Positions 42,104-51,471 of a stretch of DNA of 64,000 nucleotides are shown here, piece after piece; positions within the stretch are counted from its first letter, which is position 1, and each line of letters starts with the position of its first letter. The stretch comes from Streptomyces platensis (lineage in GTDB: Bacteria > Actinomycetota > Actinomycetes > Streptomycetales > Streptomycetaceae). The position numbers and the translations under genes were made by a program. Location of the stretch: contig NZ_CP023691.1 of the NCBI RefSeq assembly GCF_008704855.1, forward strand, positions 1,488,001-1,552,000, written 5' to 3'. A model generated the notes under the pieces. It ran no database searches. It was not told where the DNA came from and saw nothing but the letters and a program-made list of their open reading frames with translations.

Positions 42104-45076
42104 ATGGCCGGCATTCCGGGCCCGGACGACAGCCTGGACCTTCACGCGGCACTGGGCGCCTTGGTGGGAAAGACACCCAGCCATGCCGGCGGAACCATGA
42201 ATCTGCTGCTGTCGCACATGCTCGACGCGGCAGCCGTCGCCGACGTCATGTGGGAGCGCTATCTGGCTCAGTCCACCCGGCAATTGCTGGACGAGACAGC
42301 CGGCGGCCCGGGGAAGGGCCGGGGGTTGTTCATCTGGCTCTGCGGGATGCACGACTACGGAAAAGCCACTCCTGTCTTCCAACGCCGGTGGCCACCAGGG
42401 GCGGAGGCTGTACGGGCGGCCGGACTGCGGTGGCACGAGCCGACCGCCGGACGGTTCGCATGGCATCATGGACGAGCCGGAGGCCATCTGCTGCGACGGC
42501 TGCTGTCGGCGGCCGGCTGGCCCGAGGAACACGTCGACTGGATGTGGCCCCTGGTCGCAGGGCACCACGGGTTCTTCTCCGTCGAAAGCGCACTGAAGCC
42601 GGACCGCAAGGCACGTGGCCAGTTGGAGGGCGACGAACGCTGGGCGCAGGTGCGACTCGCCCTCGTCCAGCGTCTTTCCGAAGAACTGGGTCTGGGTGCT
42701 TTCATCGCTCTCGCCCCCGCAGTGGTGCCGACGCGTGCCGCCCAACTCCAGCTGAGCGGGCTCATGGTGATGACAGACTGGATCGCCAGCGGGCCCGGCT
42801 TCCGGGGGATCGACGAGCTGGCCGACGTGAGCTTCAAAGGTGCACGGCAACGGGCTGCCGCGGCTTGGCAACAGCTCGGCCTGCAGGGCGGCTGGGGAGA
42901 GCTGCCCGAGCCGCCGCCGGACGCCTTCGCGAAGCGGTTCGGGTGCGAGCCGCGTCCCTCCCAGGAGCTGGCGATGGAGACGGCGCGGCAAATGGCGGCT
43001 CCCGGCCTGATGGTCATCGAGGCGCCGATGGGCGAGGGCAAGACCAGGACTGCTCTGATGGCGGCGGAGATCCTGGCGGCGAAGTTCGGCGCGGACGGCG
43101 TGTTCGTCGGCATGCCGGAGTGGTCCACCGACGATCCCATGTTCGGGAGGGTCAGAGAGTGGGTGAGCCGGATCGACGAGAAGCTGGCCGATCGGGTCGC
43201 CCTGCTCCACGGCAAGCGGACCTTCAATAAGGAGTGGAGCGCCCTGCTGAGAGAGCCGCGGGAGGTCAGGCTCGCCGCCGTCGGCGAATGCGACGAGGAC
43301 GAGCGGCACGGCGAGTCGGCGAGCGATGGCCCGCACGGATCCGGGGGCGGCAGGCCGGTGGCGCGCGTACCCGCCGAATGGTTCTTCGGGTACGCGCGCG
43401 GGCTGCTGTGCCCCTTCGTGGTCGGCCCTGTCGATCAGCTGCTGTACGCGACGACCCGCACCAAGTTTGTGATGCTCCGGATGGCGGGGCTGGTGGGGAA
43501 GGTCGTCGTCCTCGACGAGGTGCACGCCACCGATGTCTACACCTCGCAGTTTCTCCTTGAGGGCCTGCGCTGGTTCGGCGAGGCGGGCGTGCCGGTGGTG
43601 CTGCTGTCGGCGACGCTGCCGGCGCCGCTGCGCCAGGCGCTTGTCGACGCCTATCTGGCTGGAGCCCTGGGACGCGAGGAGTTCACGGCGGACGACCTCC
43701 GCCATCCCCAGGGGTACCCCTCCTCCACCGTCGTGTGGAACGCACCGGACGGCACCGGCCACCGCTCCGCCGTGTCGGTCTGTGACAGCTGGCGCACGGA
43801 TCGGCCTGTCGACGTTGCTCTGATACCGGAGGCCGTTCCCGAGGGGGATGCAGCTTCCGAGGAGCATGGGGCAGCCGGGACGGCCGCCGAGGCAGCGGTA
43901 GCCGACCGACTCGAAGAAGAACTGGCGCACGGCGGATGCGCTCTGGTCATTCGCAACACCGTCGAACGGGCCCAGGCGCTGTGCACCGTATTGCGTGAGC
44001 GCTTCGGCGACCGGGTGGTGCTGCTGCACGAGCAGATTCCGCTCGGGGCGCGTGCCGATCGCACGGCGGAGTGTCTGCGCCGGCTCGCCCCGCGGCCGAC
44101 CGGCACGGCGCCGGTCCGGCCTCAGATGATCGTGGTGGCCACCCGGGTGGCCGAGCAGGCTTTTGATATCGATGTGGACGTTCTGATCACCGACCTGGCC
44201 CCGATCGATGTGCTGCTGCAGCGAATTGGCCGGCTGCATCGCGGTGACCGGGTGTGCCGCCCGGGCCGATTGGCCCGGCCACGTGTGATCGTCACGGGTT
44301 GGGCGCCCGGGAGCGCCATTCCTGGCCGGGACGGCACCGACGCGGACCCGCTCGACCGTGGCGCTCCGAGGTTTCCCGCCAGCTCACAGGCCCGCTATGG
44401 CCGCCATCTCCTCCTGCGCACGGCGGCCCTGGTCTTCACGGCCGCCGGACAGCCGGGCGGCTGGAGTCTCCCGGGGGATATTCCTGTGCTGGTGGCGGCC
44501 GGGTACGGCGGAGATGACATGGTCCCGGCGGCGTGGCGGGACGACACCGACGCGGCCCGGCGGCAGGAGGAGGCCGAGCGACGGGAGCGCATCGGCAACG
44601 CCTCCTACTACCTGTTGACGCGGCGCGGTGACAGAGAGGCAATGACGCTGGCCGATCTCCATTACGTCGCCGTACCTCCCGCCAAGGGCGAGGCCGGCAT
44701 GACCGCCTTGGTCCGTGACGGGGATCCCGGGGCGGAGGCCGTCCTCGTCAAGCATGACGGTGCGAGGTACCTGACGCTGTCGGGGAGGGCTCTGGCAGAG
44801 GACGGTTCCGTCCCCGACGACGACCTCATTGACGAGGTCCTCGCCGACACGGTGAAGCTGCCCGCGTCCTGCCCTTCGGAAGCGGCCGCTGAGCTGTCCG
44901 TCCCACCCGGCTGGGGCGGGCACGAACGGTTGCAGTACCGCAGGGCCCTTGTCCTCGGCGTCGACGGCACCGCTTCCGTTTCGGGGCGGCGGGTGCGCTA
45001 CGACCCGGTGCTCGGACTGGTGGACGAGGGCCCGGTCACGGCGTGGCCGTCCGGCTCCGCAGTGGGGCGAGGGTGA
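42104..45076 (+). CDS. cas3: Type I-E CRISPR-associated nuclease/helicase Cas3
   Basis: 990 residues from the ATG at 42104, which has a GAGGGGG ribosome site; a GTG at 42080 would add eight residues. N-terminal HD nuclease: His38, then GMHDYGKATP with the HD pair at 83-84, then HHGRAGG and AGHHGF. SF2 helicase: Walker A APMGEGKT near residue 307, DEVH box in VVLDEVHATD near 471, LLSATLPAPL, and C-terminal VATRVAEQAFDIDVD with QRIGRLHRG. Cas3 is recruited by Cascade to unwind and degrade target DNA. All catalytic motifs are intact. It is transcribed convergently to the Cascade genes; its 3' end overlaps cas6e by 41 bp (45036-45076). Confidence 0.95.
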   Translation: MAGIPGPDDSLDLHAALGALVGKTPSHAGGTMNLLLSHMLDAAAVADVMWERYLAQSTRQLLDETAGGPGKGRGLFIWLCGMHDYGKATPVFQRRWPPGAEAVRAAGLRWHEPTAGRFAWHHGRAGGHLLRRLLSAAGWPEEHVDWMWPLVAGHHGFFSVESALKPDRKARGQLEGDERWAQVRLALVQRLSEELGLGAFIALAPAVVPTRAAQLQLSGLMVMTDWIASGPGFRGIDELADVSFKGARQRAAAAWQQLGLQGGWGELPEPPPDAFAKRFGCEPRPSQELAMETARQMAAPGLMVIEAPMGEGKTRTALMAAEILAAKFGADGVFVGMPEWSTDDPMFGRVREWVSRIDEKLADRVALLHGKRTFNKEWSALLREPREVRLAAVGECDEDERHGESASDGPHGSGGGRPVARVPAEWFFGYARGLLCPFVVGPVDQLLYATTRTKFVMLRMAGLVGKVVVLDEVHATDVYTSQFLLEGLRWFGEAGVPVVLLSATLPAPLRQALVDAYLAGALGREEFTADDLRHPQGYPSSTVVWNAPDGTGHRSAVSVCDSWRTDRPVDVALIPEAVPEGDAASEEHGAAGTAAEAAVADRLEEELAHGGCALVIRNTVERAQALCTVLRERFGDRVVLLHEQIPLGARADRTAECLRRLAPRPTGTAPVRPQMIVVATRVAEQAFDIDVDVLITDLAPIDVLLQRIGRLHRGDRVCRPGRLARPRVIVTGWAPGSAIPGRDGTDADPLDRGAPRFPASSQARYGRHLLLRTAALVFTAAGQPGGWSLPGDIPVLVAAGYGGDDMVPAAWRDDTDAARRQEEAERRERIGNASYYLLTRRGDREAMTLADLHYVAVPPAKGEAGMTALVRDGDPGAEAVLVKHDGARYLTLSGRALAEDGSVPDDDLIDEVLADTVKLPASCPSEAAAELSVPPGWGGHERLQYRRALVLGVDGTASVSGRRVRYDPVLGLVDEGPVTAWPSGSAVGRG

Positions 45077-45866
45077 GCAGGCCGCAGCCGTATGCCTTCG
45101 AAGGGCCGATTCCCTCCAGCAGGCGCGTGACGAAGGCGGCGGGGTCGGTTACCTGGAGGCGCCCTTCGAAAGTGGCGCTCTGGAAGGTGACGCGGGGTCC
45201 CTTCCCGTTCTTGACGAAGGAGTGCCGACGGCTTGCGGTGATACGGATGTCGCGCGCCGGGCCGACGTCCCCGGCTCCCTCCTCTGCGCTGCGCGCGTCA
45301 CCGGCGGTCCGGCTGTCGGCGAGGCCGGGGGCAGCGTCGTCGGTACGGGCTGTGGGGACGTCGAAGCCCCATCGGGCGGTACGGGTCAGGAACCAGTTCA
45401 GCTGCGCGGTTGCGGTGCTGTGGCCCAGCCTGAAGCCGCGTACGCGTTTGCTGTCGCTGTCCGCGGCAGCGGCGAGGCGGGCTGCCTGCGCGGGTGTGGG
45501 GCTCACTGGCGCCGCGGTGTTCTGTACGGGGCTGGCGGTCAAGCGGAACGCGAACTCCCGGCCGATGGCGATCTGGTCGAGGAGTGGGGCGTAGTCGCGG
45601 ACGGCGGCGTGTTCTCCGTCGGCGTCGGGCCAGCCGGCCTTTTCGACGATATGGGTCCAGTCTGGCTTGGCGGAGGTGAGCACGAACAGGTGCGGGCGAC
45701 GGGGGTTGTCTGCGTCCAGTCGCCACAGCACGCGGTCGCCCTGCGGGGCGTCGGGGATTCCCCCCATGACGGCACCGCGCATGGCACGTGGGTTGGCCAG
45801 CAGACGACGGCTTTCGGCGCGAAGGGGGTTGATGCGGATGCGGGAGAGGTAGGTCATGGCGGTCAC
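45036..45866 (-). CDS. cas6e: Type I-E crRNA endoribonuclease Cas6e (CasE)
   Basis: 276 residues from the GTG at 45866 that overlaps the cas5e stop (GTGA); the ATG three codons later (45857) is equally possible. RAMP fold with N-terminal MTYLSRIRINPLRAESRRLL and the glycine-rich C-terminal loop GIGPSKAYGCGLLTL, diagnostic for Cas6e. It cuts the repeat hairpin (stem CCCCGC/GCGGGG) and stays on the crRNA 3' end. In standard I-E operons cas1 and cas2 follow here; instead the gene runs into the 3' end of cas3. Confidence 0.93.
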   Translation of the reverse strand: MTAMTYLSRIRINPLRAESRRLLANPRAMRGAVMGGIPDAPQGDRVLWRLDADNPRRPHLFVLTSAKPDWTHIVEKAGWPDADGEHAAVRDYAPLLDQIAIGREFAFRLTASPVQNTAAPVSPTPAQAARLAAAADSDSKRVRGFRLGHSTATAQLNWFLTRTARWGFDVPTARTDDAAPGLADSRTAGDARSAEEGAGDVGPARDIRITASRRHSFVKNGKGPRVTFQSATFEGRLQVTDPAAFVTRLLEGIGPSKAYGCGLLTLAPLRSRTATP

Positions 45867-46726
45867 CAGCCCAGAAGGGCGAAGGGGTCGTGTCCTGCGG
45901 CTTCGTCCGCGGCGTTGTCTGCGGTGTCGGGCTGGGGGAACCCAGTGGGGATACTCAGCCAGCCATGCCGTACCCGTCGGCTGGTGAAGCTGCGGGCGTA
46001 CGGATCGAAGGAGACCGGGGAGTCGTGGAGGACGTCGTCGCCTTCGGGGTCCTCAAGGGTGACGGAACGGTCGATGCGCGCCGGATACAGCGACCGGTCC
46101 AGCTCCTGCTCCCGTCCGCACTGGGCGGCGTACTGCTCACGGGCACGCCGGGAGGCCTGCCAGGGCTCCTCCCGCAAGACGTGTTCCAGGTTTCCTTCCC
46201 GCAGGCCGAGGGCGAGCGGCTGGGTGGGAGGGCAGGAGCGGCGGCCGAGCGCGAGGGGGAAGGAGGGGGCCCGGACGGCCTGGTCCAGGGTGCACAACAG
46301 GTCACGAGGGCCGGTGACAGCAGCGACGAACACAGCGTCCTGGAGGTAGTAGCGGGTGGTCACATGGGTGTACTTGGCCGGGGAGGTGGGTTTCTGACGG
46401 CCCTTGGCCGAGACTCCGGCCTGGAGCAGTGGCCGGCCCCGGAAGTCGCTGACGGTGTGGTAGTCACGCAGCAGCGTTCCGGGCTGATCGACGCGCACGC
46501 CCATGCTGAGCGGCGTCAGCTCGTCGAGCGGGTCCTCGCGAGCCAGTCCGGCGGCCGCCGCGAGCAGGCCGATCACACCGGATTTGGTGGGCTCCGGGTT
46601 GGTCTCGCGTCGGTTGAAGGCGCTGCGGGAGCCCCACGATTGGAGGGGGCCGGCCAGGCGGAGCAGGAGTACGGCTTCGGTTGTCGTCCGTTGAGGGGCG
46701 AGGGTTGCCGTCGGAGGGCTGGTCAT
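45863..46726 (-). CDS. cas5e: Type I-E Cascade subunit Cas5e (CasD)
   Basis: 287 residues from the ATG at 46726, overlapping the cas7e stop (ATGA). Typical Cas5e N-terminus: LLLRLAGPLQSWGSRSAFNR, then RRETNPEPTKSGVIGLLAAA. It caps the 5' handle of the crRNA in Cascade. The open frame extends far upstream, but only as a shadow of cas7e. The C-terminal tail is longer than average and acidic. Confidence 0.94.
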   Translation of the reverse strand: MTSPPTATLAPQRTTTEAVLLLRLAGPLQSWGSRSAFNRRETNPEPTKSGVIGLLAAAAGLAREDPLDELTPLSMGVRVDQPGTLLRDYHTVSDFRGRPLLQAGVSAKGRQKPTSPAKYTHVTTRYYLQDAVFVAAVTGPRDLLCTLDQAVRAPSFPLALGRRSCPPTQPLALGLREGNLEHVLREEPWQASRRAREQYAAQCGREQELDRSLYPARIDRSVTLEDPEGDDVLHDSPVSFDPYARSFTSRRVRHGWLSIPTGFPQPDTADNAADEAAGHDPFALLGW

Positions 46727-47877
46727 CGGGTGGCTCGCTTGACCGTGTCGGTGAGGTGGGTGCGCAGGCCGGTCAGCAGCTTCGGGAACGCCACGGGCTC
46801 GGCGAAGGTGTCCCTGAGCTGCTCCGCGGTCTTCCCGGAGGAGTCGAAGGTGTGGCACAGGGCGGTGAAGGCGGGTGTGTCGCCCCACACCCTGGTGGCG
46901 GTGGCGTACTCGCGCGCCAGGCGGCGGGCGGACTCCTCGGCGATTCCGGAGTGGGCCCCTACCGGTTCCTCGAAGGCGGAAACGAGGTTGACCGGTTGGT
47001 CTGCGCGTACGACGACCGCGACCAAGCTGGGCAAGGTGCGGTGGCCGAAGGAGTTGCCGTAGCCGGTGGGCATGGAACGGGCGAAAGAGGTGACGAACTC
47101 CTCGACGGCGATGACCGCTGCCTCCTCGTCGGTGAGGTTGTGCAGGAGCTGGTGGAGGCTGACGGAGGCGTAGCGGTAGAGGGTGGCGGAGTTGAAGCCG
47201 ATGGTGCCGATCATGCCGGCGCCGGTTTCCTGCTCCTTCATGGTCTCGTCGTCGACGGCGGTGAAGTAGTCGAATTCCAGCTCGACGGCATGGGTGGACA
47301 GGGCGTGGGCGACCTGGGTGGCGGCGTCGACCTTCAGTGCGGGAATGTCGGCCACCATGCGTCCGAAGAGGGCGACATCCATCGGATGTCCAGTGCTGAA
47401 CTTCTCCTGCACCGGCAGCCGGTCGATCTCGGCTGCCAGCTCTGCGTCGTCCAGGGCGGCCAGTTCGGCCGCACGATCGCGGACGAGAGCGGCCACAGCG
47501 CTGAGTTGCCGACGCCCATAGAAGAACAGGTAGGCGGTGTCCCCCTCCTTCTTTCCAGCGCTGATCTTCAAGGGGGCGAGCAGGGCGCCCGCCAGCCGGG
47601 CCGCAGCCTCTGCAGGCAGGTCGGTGTCGGCGCTGACCAGGCCGGCGAGGGCACTGCTGATGCGCCTGGTGCGGGTCGCCAGGTCCTGTTCGGGCGTGCG
47701 CTCGGTGAAGTGGAGGCGGGTGGCCCGCTTCCATGCCTGGGACGAGACCCGGGACCGTCGCACACCGCCGTAGTACGCCTCTTTGGGGTTGCCCTGATCA
47801 TCGCGGTTGAGGTTGGCCGGGGGCACGGTCTGAAGGATGTGGACGTCGATGTAGGCACGGGGGGCGGTGAGCACCAT
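46723..47877 (-). CDS. cas7e: Type I-E Cascade backbone subunit Cas7e (CasC)
   Basis: 384 residues (MVLTAPRAYIDVHILQTVPP). Family hallmarks: PPANLNRDDQGNPKEAYYGG, then RRSRVSSQAWKRATR, and later TIGFNSATLYRYASVSLHQL and FARSMPTGYGNSFGHRTLP. Six copies normally coat the spacer RNA. A GGAGG ribosome site lies just upstream. Separated from cse2 by 56 bp, the only notable gap in the Cascade operon. Confidence 0.95.
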   Translation of the reverse strand: MVLTAPRAYIDVHILQTVPPANLNRDDQGNPKEAYYGGVRRSRVSSQAWKRATRLHFTERTPEQDLATRTRRISSALAGLVSADTDLPAEAAARLAGALLAPLKISAGKKEGDTAYLFFYGRRQLSAVAALVRDRAAELAALDDAELAAEIDRLPVQEKFSTGHPMDVALFGRMVADIPALKVDAATQVAHALSTHAVELEFDYFTAVDDETMKEQETGAGMIGTIGFNSATLYRYASVSLHQLLHNLTDEEAAVIAVEEFVTSFARSMPTGYGNSFGHRTLPSLVAVVVRADQPVNLVSAFEEPVGAHSGIAEESARRLAREYATATRVWGDTPAFTALCHTFDSSGKTAEQLRDTFAEPVAFPKLLTGLRTHLTDTVKRATR

Positions 47878-47933
47878 GGAGACCTCCGGTGATGCGGTCT
47901 GCGGACGGGCGTGGCGGCTCTGTCGTGAGAGCG

Positions 47934-48566
47934 CTAGGAGACGTGGTCAGGGGACGGCTTGACCGGGCGGACATTCCAGGAGTGATACGCCAGTCCCCAG
48001 GTGCGGCGGACCCGTCGACGTGACTCGGGGTAGTGCCAGTTCTTGATGTCTAGCAGCAGCTGGTCGTAGTCCAAGGGCACTTTGACCGCCCGGAGTTGGG
48101 TGATCAGGCCCCGCAGCCGATATACCAGGGTAGGCACAGAGGTGGTGTTCACTGCGGCTGCGACCCGGCGGTCCACGGCCTCCGTGCTGAACCGGCCGTC
48201 GTGCCGTAGATCGCGCAGGGCCGCCCCCAGCCCAACACCCCGCTTGTGCATGGGGTGGGACTGGCTCTGCTGATGCAGGCCGTAGAGCGACAGGGCCGCG
48301 TGTTCGGCTTCCAGCTCCGGCGTCACCTGTCCGTCCGTGTAGCTGGTGTAGAAGGGCCAGAGCGCGGGGACTGTGCCAGCCGGCTGCCCCAGGCCGGACC
48401 GCAGGGCGGCGAGGTCTTCGCCGGGGGCCTGGATAGGGGCACCGTTCCTGGGATCGATGCGCCAGGTGCCATCGTTCCGTACGCACTGGCTCCAGTAGCG
48501 GCGGACGGGCGTGGACGCTGTGGGTTCGGTGGTGCTGCTGGGGCCGGTCTCGGGTGTGGCAGACAC
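47934..48566 (-). CDS. cse2: Type I-E Cascade small subunit Cse2 (CasB)
   Basis: 210 residues from a GTG at 48566 with a good purine-rich ribosome site. A disordered N-terminus is followed by the helical Cse2 core (FYTSYTDGQVTPELEAEHAA; HPMHKRGVGLGAALRDLR; VPLDYDQLLLDIKNWHYPES). It stabilises the displaced strand in Cascade. Eleven bases after cas8e. Confidence 0.92.
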   Translation of the reverse strand: MSATPETGPSSTTEPTASTPVRRYWSQCVRNDGTWRIDPRNGAPIQAPGEDLAALRSGLGQPAGTVPALWPFYTSYTDGQVTPELEAEHAALSLYGLHQQSQSHPMHKRGVGLGAALRDLRHDGRFSTEAVDRRVAAAVNTTSVPTLVYRLRGLITQLRAVKVPLDYDQLLLDIKNWHYPESRRRVRRTWGLAYHSWNVRPVKPSPDHVS

Positions 48567-48577
48567 GGTGGTCCCCC

Positions 48578-50383
48578 TTAGCTTTCGTCAGACGGCCGAT
48601 CGGTCGTGTGTGGTGCGGTGGCGGGGCGGCTGGGAGAGCGGGGCCTGCGCTGCGGCTCAGGTGCGGCCTTCCGCAGGGCCGCGCGGCGGGTGAGGATCTC
48701 ATCCATGCGGTCCAGGAAGTGACGTTCGGCACGACTGAGCTGATAGACGCGATCCTTGCCGTCCTTCGTCACGGTCCTGCCACTGAAGAGCCCCGGGGCG
48801 GCTGTGGAGAGCACTTGTTCGGCCACCTTCCAGGTCTCCCGCCCGGCCTTTTGCTCCCATGCCGTCAATCCACGCTCGGACTGCTCGAAGTCCTCACCCA
48901 CCGTGCGCAGTCCGGCCAGCAGCCGACGTACCAGCGGATCAAGGGCGTGCAGCAAGGTGTCTCCGGGGCGTTGCCCCTTGTCCCAGGGGATCGGCTCGGT
49001 GCCGGCCGCCCGCCGCAGATCAGCGGAGAGACTGTTGACCGCGCTGGCGAGACTTTCCGCCTGACTCAGGGCCTCCAGAAGCGAGCCGCAGACGATGCCG
49101 TCCGGGTTCAGCGCAGTCAACGGTAGGGGAATCTCGTCGAAGAAGACATCCTCGACGATGGAGGACTGAGTGCCGTAGGCGATGCCCGTCAACTCTACCT
49201 GGAGCGGGTACTCCTGGGGCAGCCGCTCCCTGACCGCACCGATGCGGCTCAGCAGAACGCTGGTGTGGAAGCCTGCACGAACGTCCGTCGCATCGATCTG
49301 CTCCCCCGCACGATCAACCGCCAGCAATGCGTTCAGACCTCGCCAACCAGCACGCCCCAGCTGATGTCGTCGAGGACGAACAGGAGAGACGGCCTTCTTC
49401 CCCTTGCCGCTCTTCTTGCCACGGGTAGCGGCACTGTCGACGATCCAGGCGGTATGAGGTTCGTGATCGGGCGTGCTGTCCAGTCGGTCCCCCGCGGCCA
49501 CAACGACCTGCGTGACCCGCAGCCCGCTTGGGGTCTCCTCCGGAACCAGCCGGATACGACGCGACTGCCAGGTCCATACGTCCAACAGCCCACGAGACGC
49601 GCGGGCCTGCCAAGCCGGTGTGGCACAGGACAGCGTCTCCTCAACCCTGCCATTCGGCCCTCGACGCCTCCACTGAGGCCGGTCGTCGGACAGCAGTGGC
49701 TGTCCGAAGGGAATGTTGAGCAGAAGAGTCTCGTAGACGGTACGACCCTTGGGCATGACGACGCCCAGTTGCCCCAGCGGCCCGACCGGATTCCCCGTCG
49801 TCTTCCCCGCCTTCACCCGCGGATCGCCCACTGCACCTGTCTTGATGGCGGCCGTGTCCCAACAATGGGTGTGCAGCAGCCAACGTGCAGCCTGCGCCGG
49901 GGTCAGATCCAGCGAGTCACCCTCCGAACGGGACGAGAACAGCGGCACGTTGTTGCCGGTGGCAGCCGTCGCCACCAGAAGCGCAGACCCTTTGGTCTCG
50001 TCTCTGGCGGTGCGCAGCCGCGCGACCTGTGCGAAGGGCGCGTCCTTGCCGAAGAGGTCGAACAGGTGACGGTGACCGTCAAGGTAAGCATTGAGCTTGT
50101 CGCACTGCTCAGGAGAGAAGGCCCCAGCCTTGAACACCGCAACCCACTCAGCGGCATCCCGCGGCCGTCCCAGAGCATCCACGACGATGGGCAGCAACAA
50201 CTGCCGATAAATCGCCGGTTTCTGGGTCGGCAGCTCAACAGCGATGTCCTGGAACCGCTCGGCCTCCAAAAGGAGCCGTCGCACGCCAACTTCTTCGAAG
50301 GCGCCAAGCCCCCGATACCCCTCCCCCGCAACACTGTTCGAGGAGCGTGCGGACAACCACACGTCATCCAGCAAATTACACAA
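48578..50383 (-). CDS. cas8e: Type I-E Cascade large subunit Cas8e (Cse1/CasA)
   Basis: 601 residues. The start is a TTG at 50383: the codon just upstream is an in-frame TAG, a GGGGGGAAG ribosome site lies 5-6 bases 5', and the N-terminus CNLLDDVW matches the conserved NLLDxxW of the family, so no start further upstream is possible. Later features: RQLLLPIVVDALGRPRDAAE, DLFGKDAPFAQV, GNNVPLFSSRSE (a loop implicated in PAM reading in the family), and TPAQAARWLLHTHCWDTAAI. It recognises the PAM and recruits Cas3. It is the first gene of the Cascade operon; array 8 begins 88 bp upstream in the opposite orientation. Confidence 0.94.
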   Translation of the reverse strand: MCNLLDDVWLSARSSNSVAGEGYRGLGAFEEVGVRRLLLEAERFQDIAVELPTQKPAIYRQLLLPIVVDALGRPRDAAEWVAVFKAGAFSPEQCDKLNAYLDGHRHLFDLFGKDAPFAQVARLRTARDETKGSALLVATAATGNNVPLFSSRSEGDSLDLTPAQAARWLLHTHCWDTAAIKTGAVGDPRVKAGKTTGNPVGPLGQLGVVMPKGRTVYETLLLNIPFGQPLLSDDRPQWRRRGPNGRVEETLSCATPAWQARASRGLLDVWTWQSRRIRLVPEETPSGLRVTQVVVAAGDRLDSTPDHEPHTAWIVDSAATRGKKSGKGKKAVSPVRPRRHQLGRAGWRGLNALLAVDRAGEQIDATDVRAGFHTSVLLSRIGAVRERLPQEYPLQVELTGIAYGTQSSIVEDVFFDEIPLPLTALNPDGIVCGSLLEALSQAESLASAVNSLSADLRRAAGTEPIPWDKGQRPGDTLLHALDPLVRRLLAGLRTVGEDFEQSERGLTAWEQKAGRETWKVAEQVLSTAAPGLFSGRTVTKDGKDRVYQLSRAERHFLDRMDEILTRRAALRKAAPEPQRRPRSPSRPATAPHTTDRPSDES

Positions 50384-50470
50384 CTAGGCTTCCCCCCATA
50401 CATCCACGCCATGAGACGCGAGAAGCATCGTTACACAGCAGCCCCCAGCCCCGTCTCCAAATGCCAAAAC

Positions 50471-51471
50471 GTTCCCCGCACCGGCGGGGTTGGTCCCCTC
50501 GCCCACCTTGTACAGAGCCTGCTCCGTGCGTGGTCCCCGCGCATGCGGGGTTGGTCCCACGGCGCCGAGCTTGCACGCCAGGCACCCGCACTGCTCCCCG
50601 CACCCGCGGGGTTGGCCCCAGCTCCATGTACGTGTCCGAGGTCAAGACGATCTGCTCCCCGCACCCGCGGGGTTGGCCCCGATCACCTGTTCGAGGGCCA
50701 GGCCGCGGTTGTCTGCTCCCCGCACCCGCGGGGTTGGTCCCGTCTTCGTCGTCGCGGTGCCCGGCGGCGGCATCTGCTCCCCGCACCCGCGGGGTTGGTC
50801 CCCTGCTGGCCCGCGCGGAGGCCCGGATCGCGGGCTGCTCCCCGCACCCGCGGGGTTAGTCCCGCCTACGCTGGCAAGCTACGCTCGCGCGGCATCTGCT
50901 CCCCGCACCCGCGGGGTTGGTCCCCTCACCCCAACCACCGCGAACGCCTACGCCAACTGCTCCCCGCACCCGCGGGGTTGGTCCCACGTGGCCTCGGCGA
51001 CATCGAACAGCGCCATGCTGGTCCCGGCACCCGCGGGGTTGGTCCCCGGTGAAGAACCCGTTCGACGCGGTGGCACGGCTGCTCCCGGCACCCGCGGGGT
51101 TGGTCCCTGCACCGGAATCTGGAGGATGAACTTGAAGCTCTGCTCCCCGCACCCGCGGGGTTGGTCCCGAGCAGCAGGCACGTACCCTCCTTGAGCGGCT
51201 CTGCTCCCGGCGCCCGCGGGGTTGGTCCCGGCTACCGCTTCTACGCCGACGACTACCGAGTCTGCTCCCCGCACCCGCGGGGGTTGGACCCGTCCCTCCA
51301 GCTGAGGAGGGTGCTGGATGAAGCTGCCCCCACCCGCGGGGTTGGTCCCTGACGTAGGCCAGCCTGCCGATTCGTCGGTTGCTGCTCCCCGCACCCGCGG
51401 GGTTGGTCCCCAGGATCGTGAACGTAAACCGCCATGGTGGCCCTGCTCCCCGCACCCGCGGGGTTGCTCCC
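50471..51471 (+). CRISPR. CRISPR array 8 (about 17 repeats) upstream of cas8e
   Basis: Repeats from 50471 (shortened), 50530, 50591, 50652, 50713, 50774, 50835, 50896, 50957, 51018, 51079, 51140, 51201, 51262, about 51324, 51382 and 51443. Core is almost always CCCCGCACCCGCGGGG; the unit at 50530 has CCCCGCGCATGCGGGG. From 51018 several repeats carry CCCGGCACCC-type changes that weaken the stem. Neither leader type is present on either side; the left flank is the cas8e 5' region. It is separated from the other arrays by the cas genes. Confidence 0.94.

Noticed and set aside
41071..43230. 719-codon plus-strand frame covering the RT gene and the start of cas3
   Set aside because: It runs antisense through the RT gene and out of frame through cas3; composition is Arg/Gly/Pro-rich with no motif.
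45863..47734. Extended 623-codon frame for cas5e
   Set aside because: Only the part from ATG 46726 matches Cas5e; the upstream part is a shadow of cas7e.
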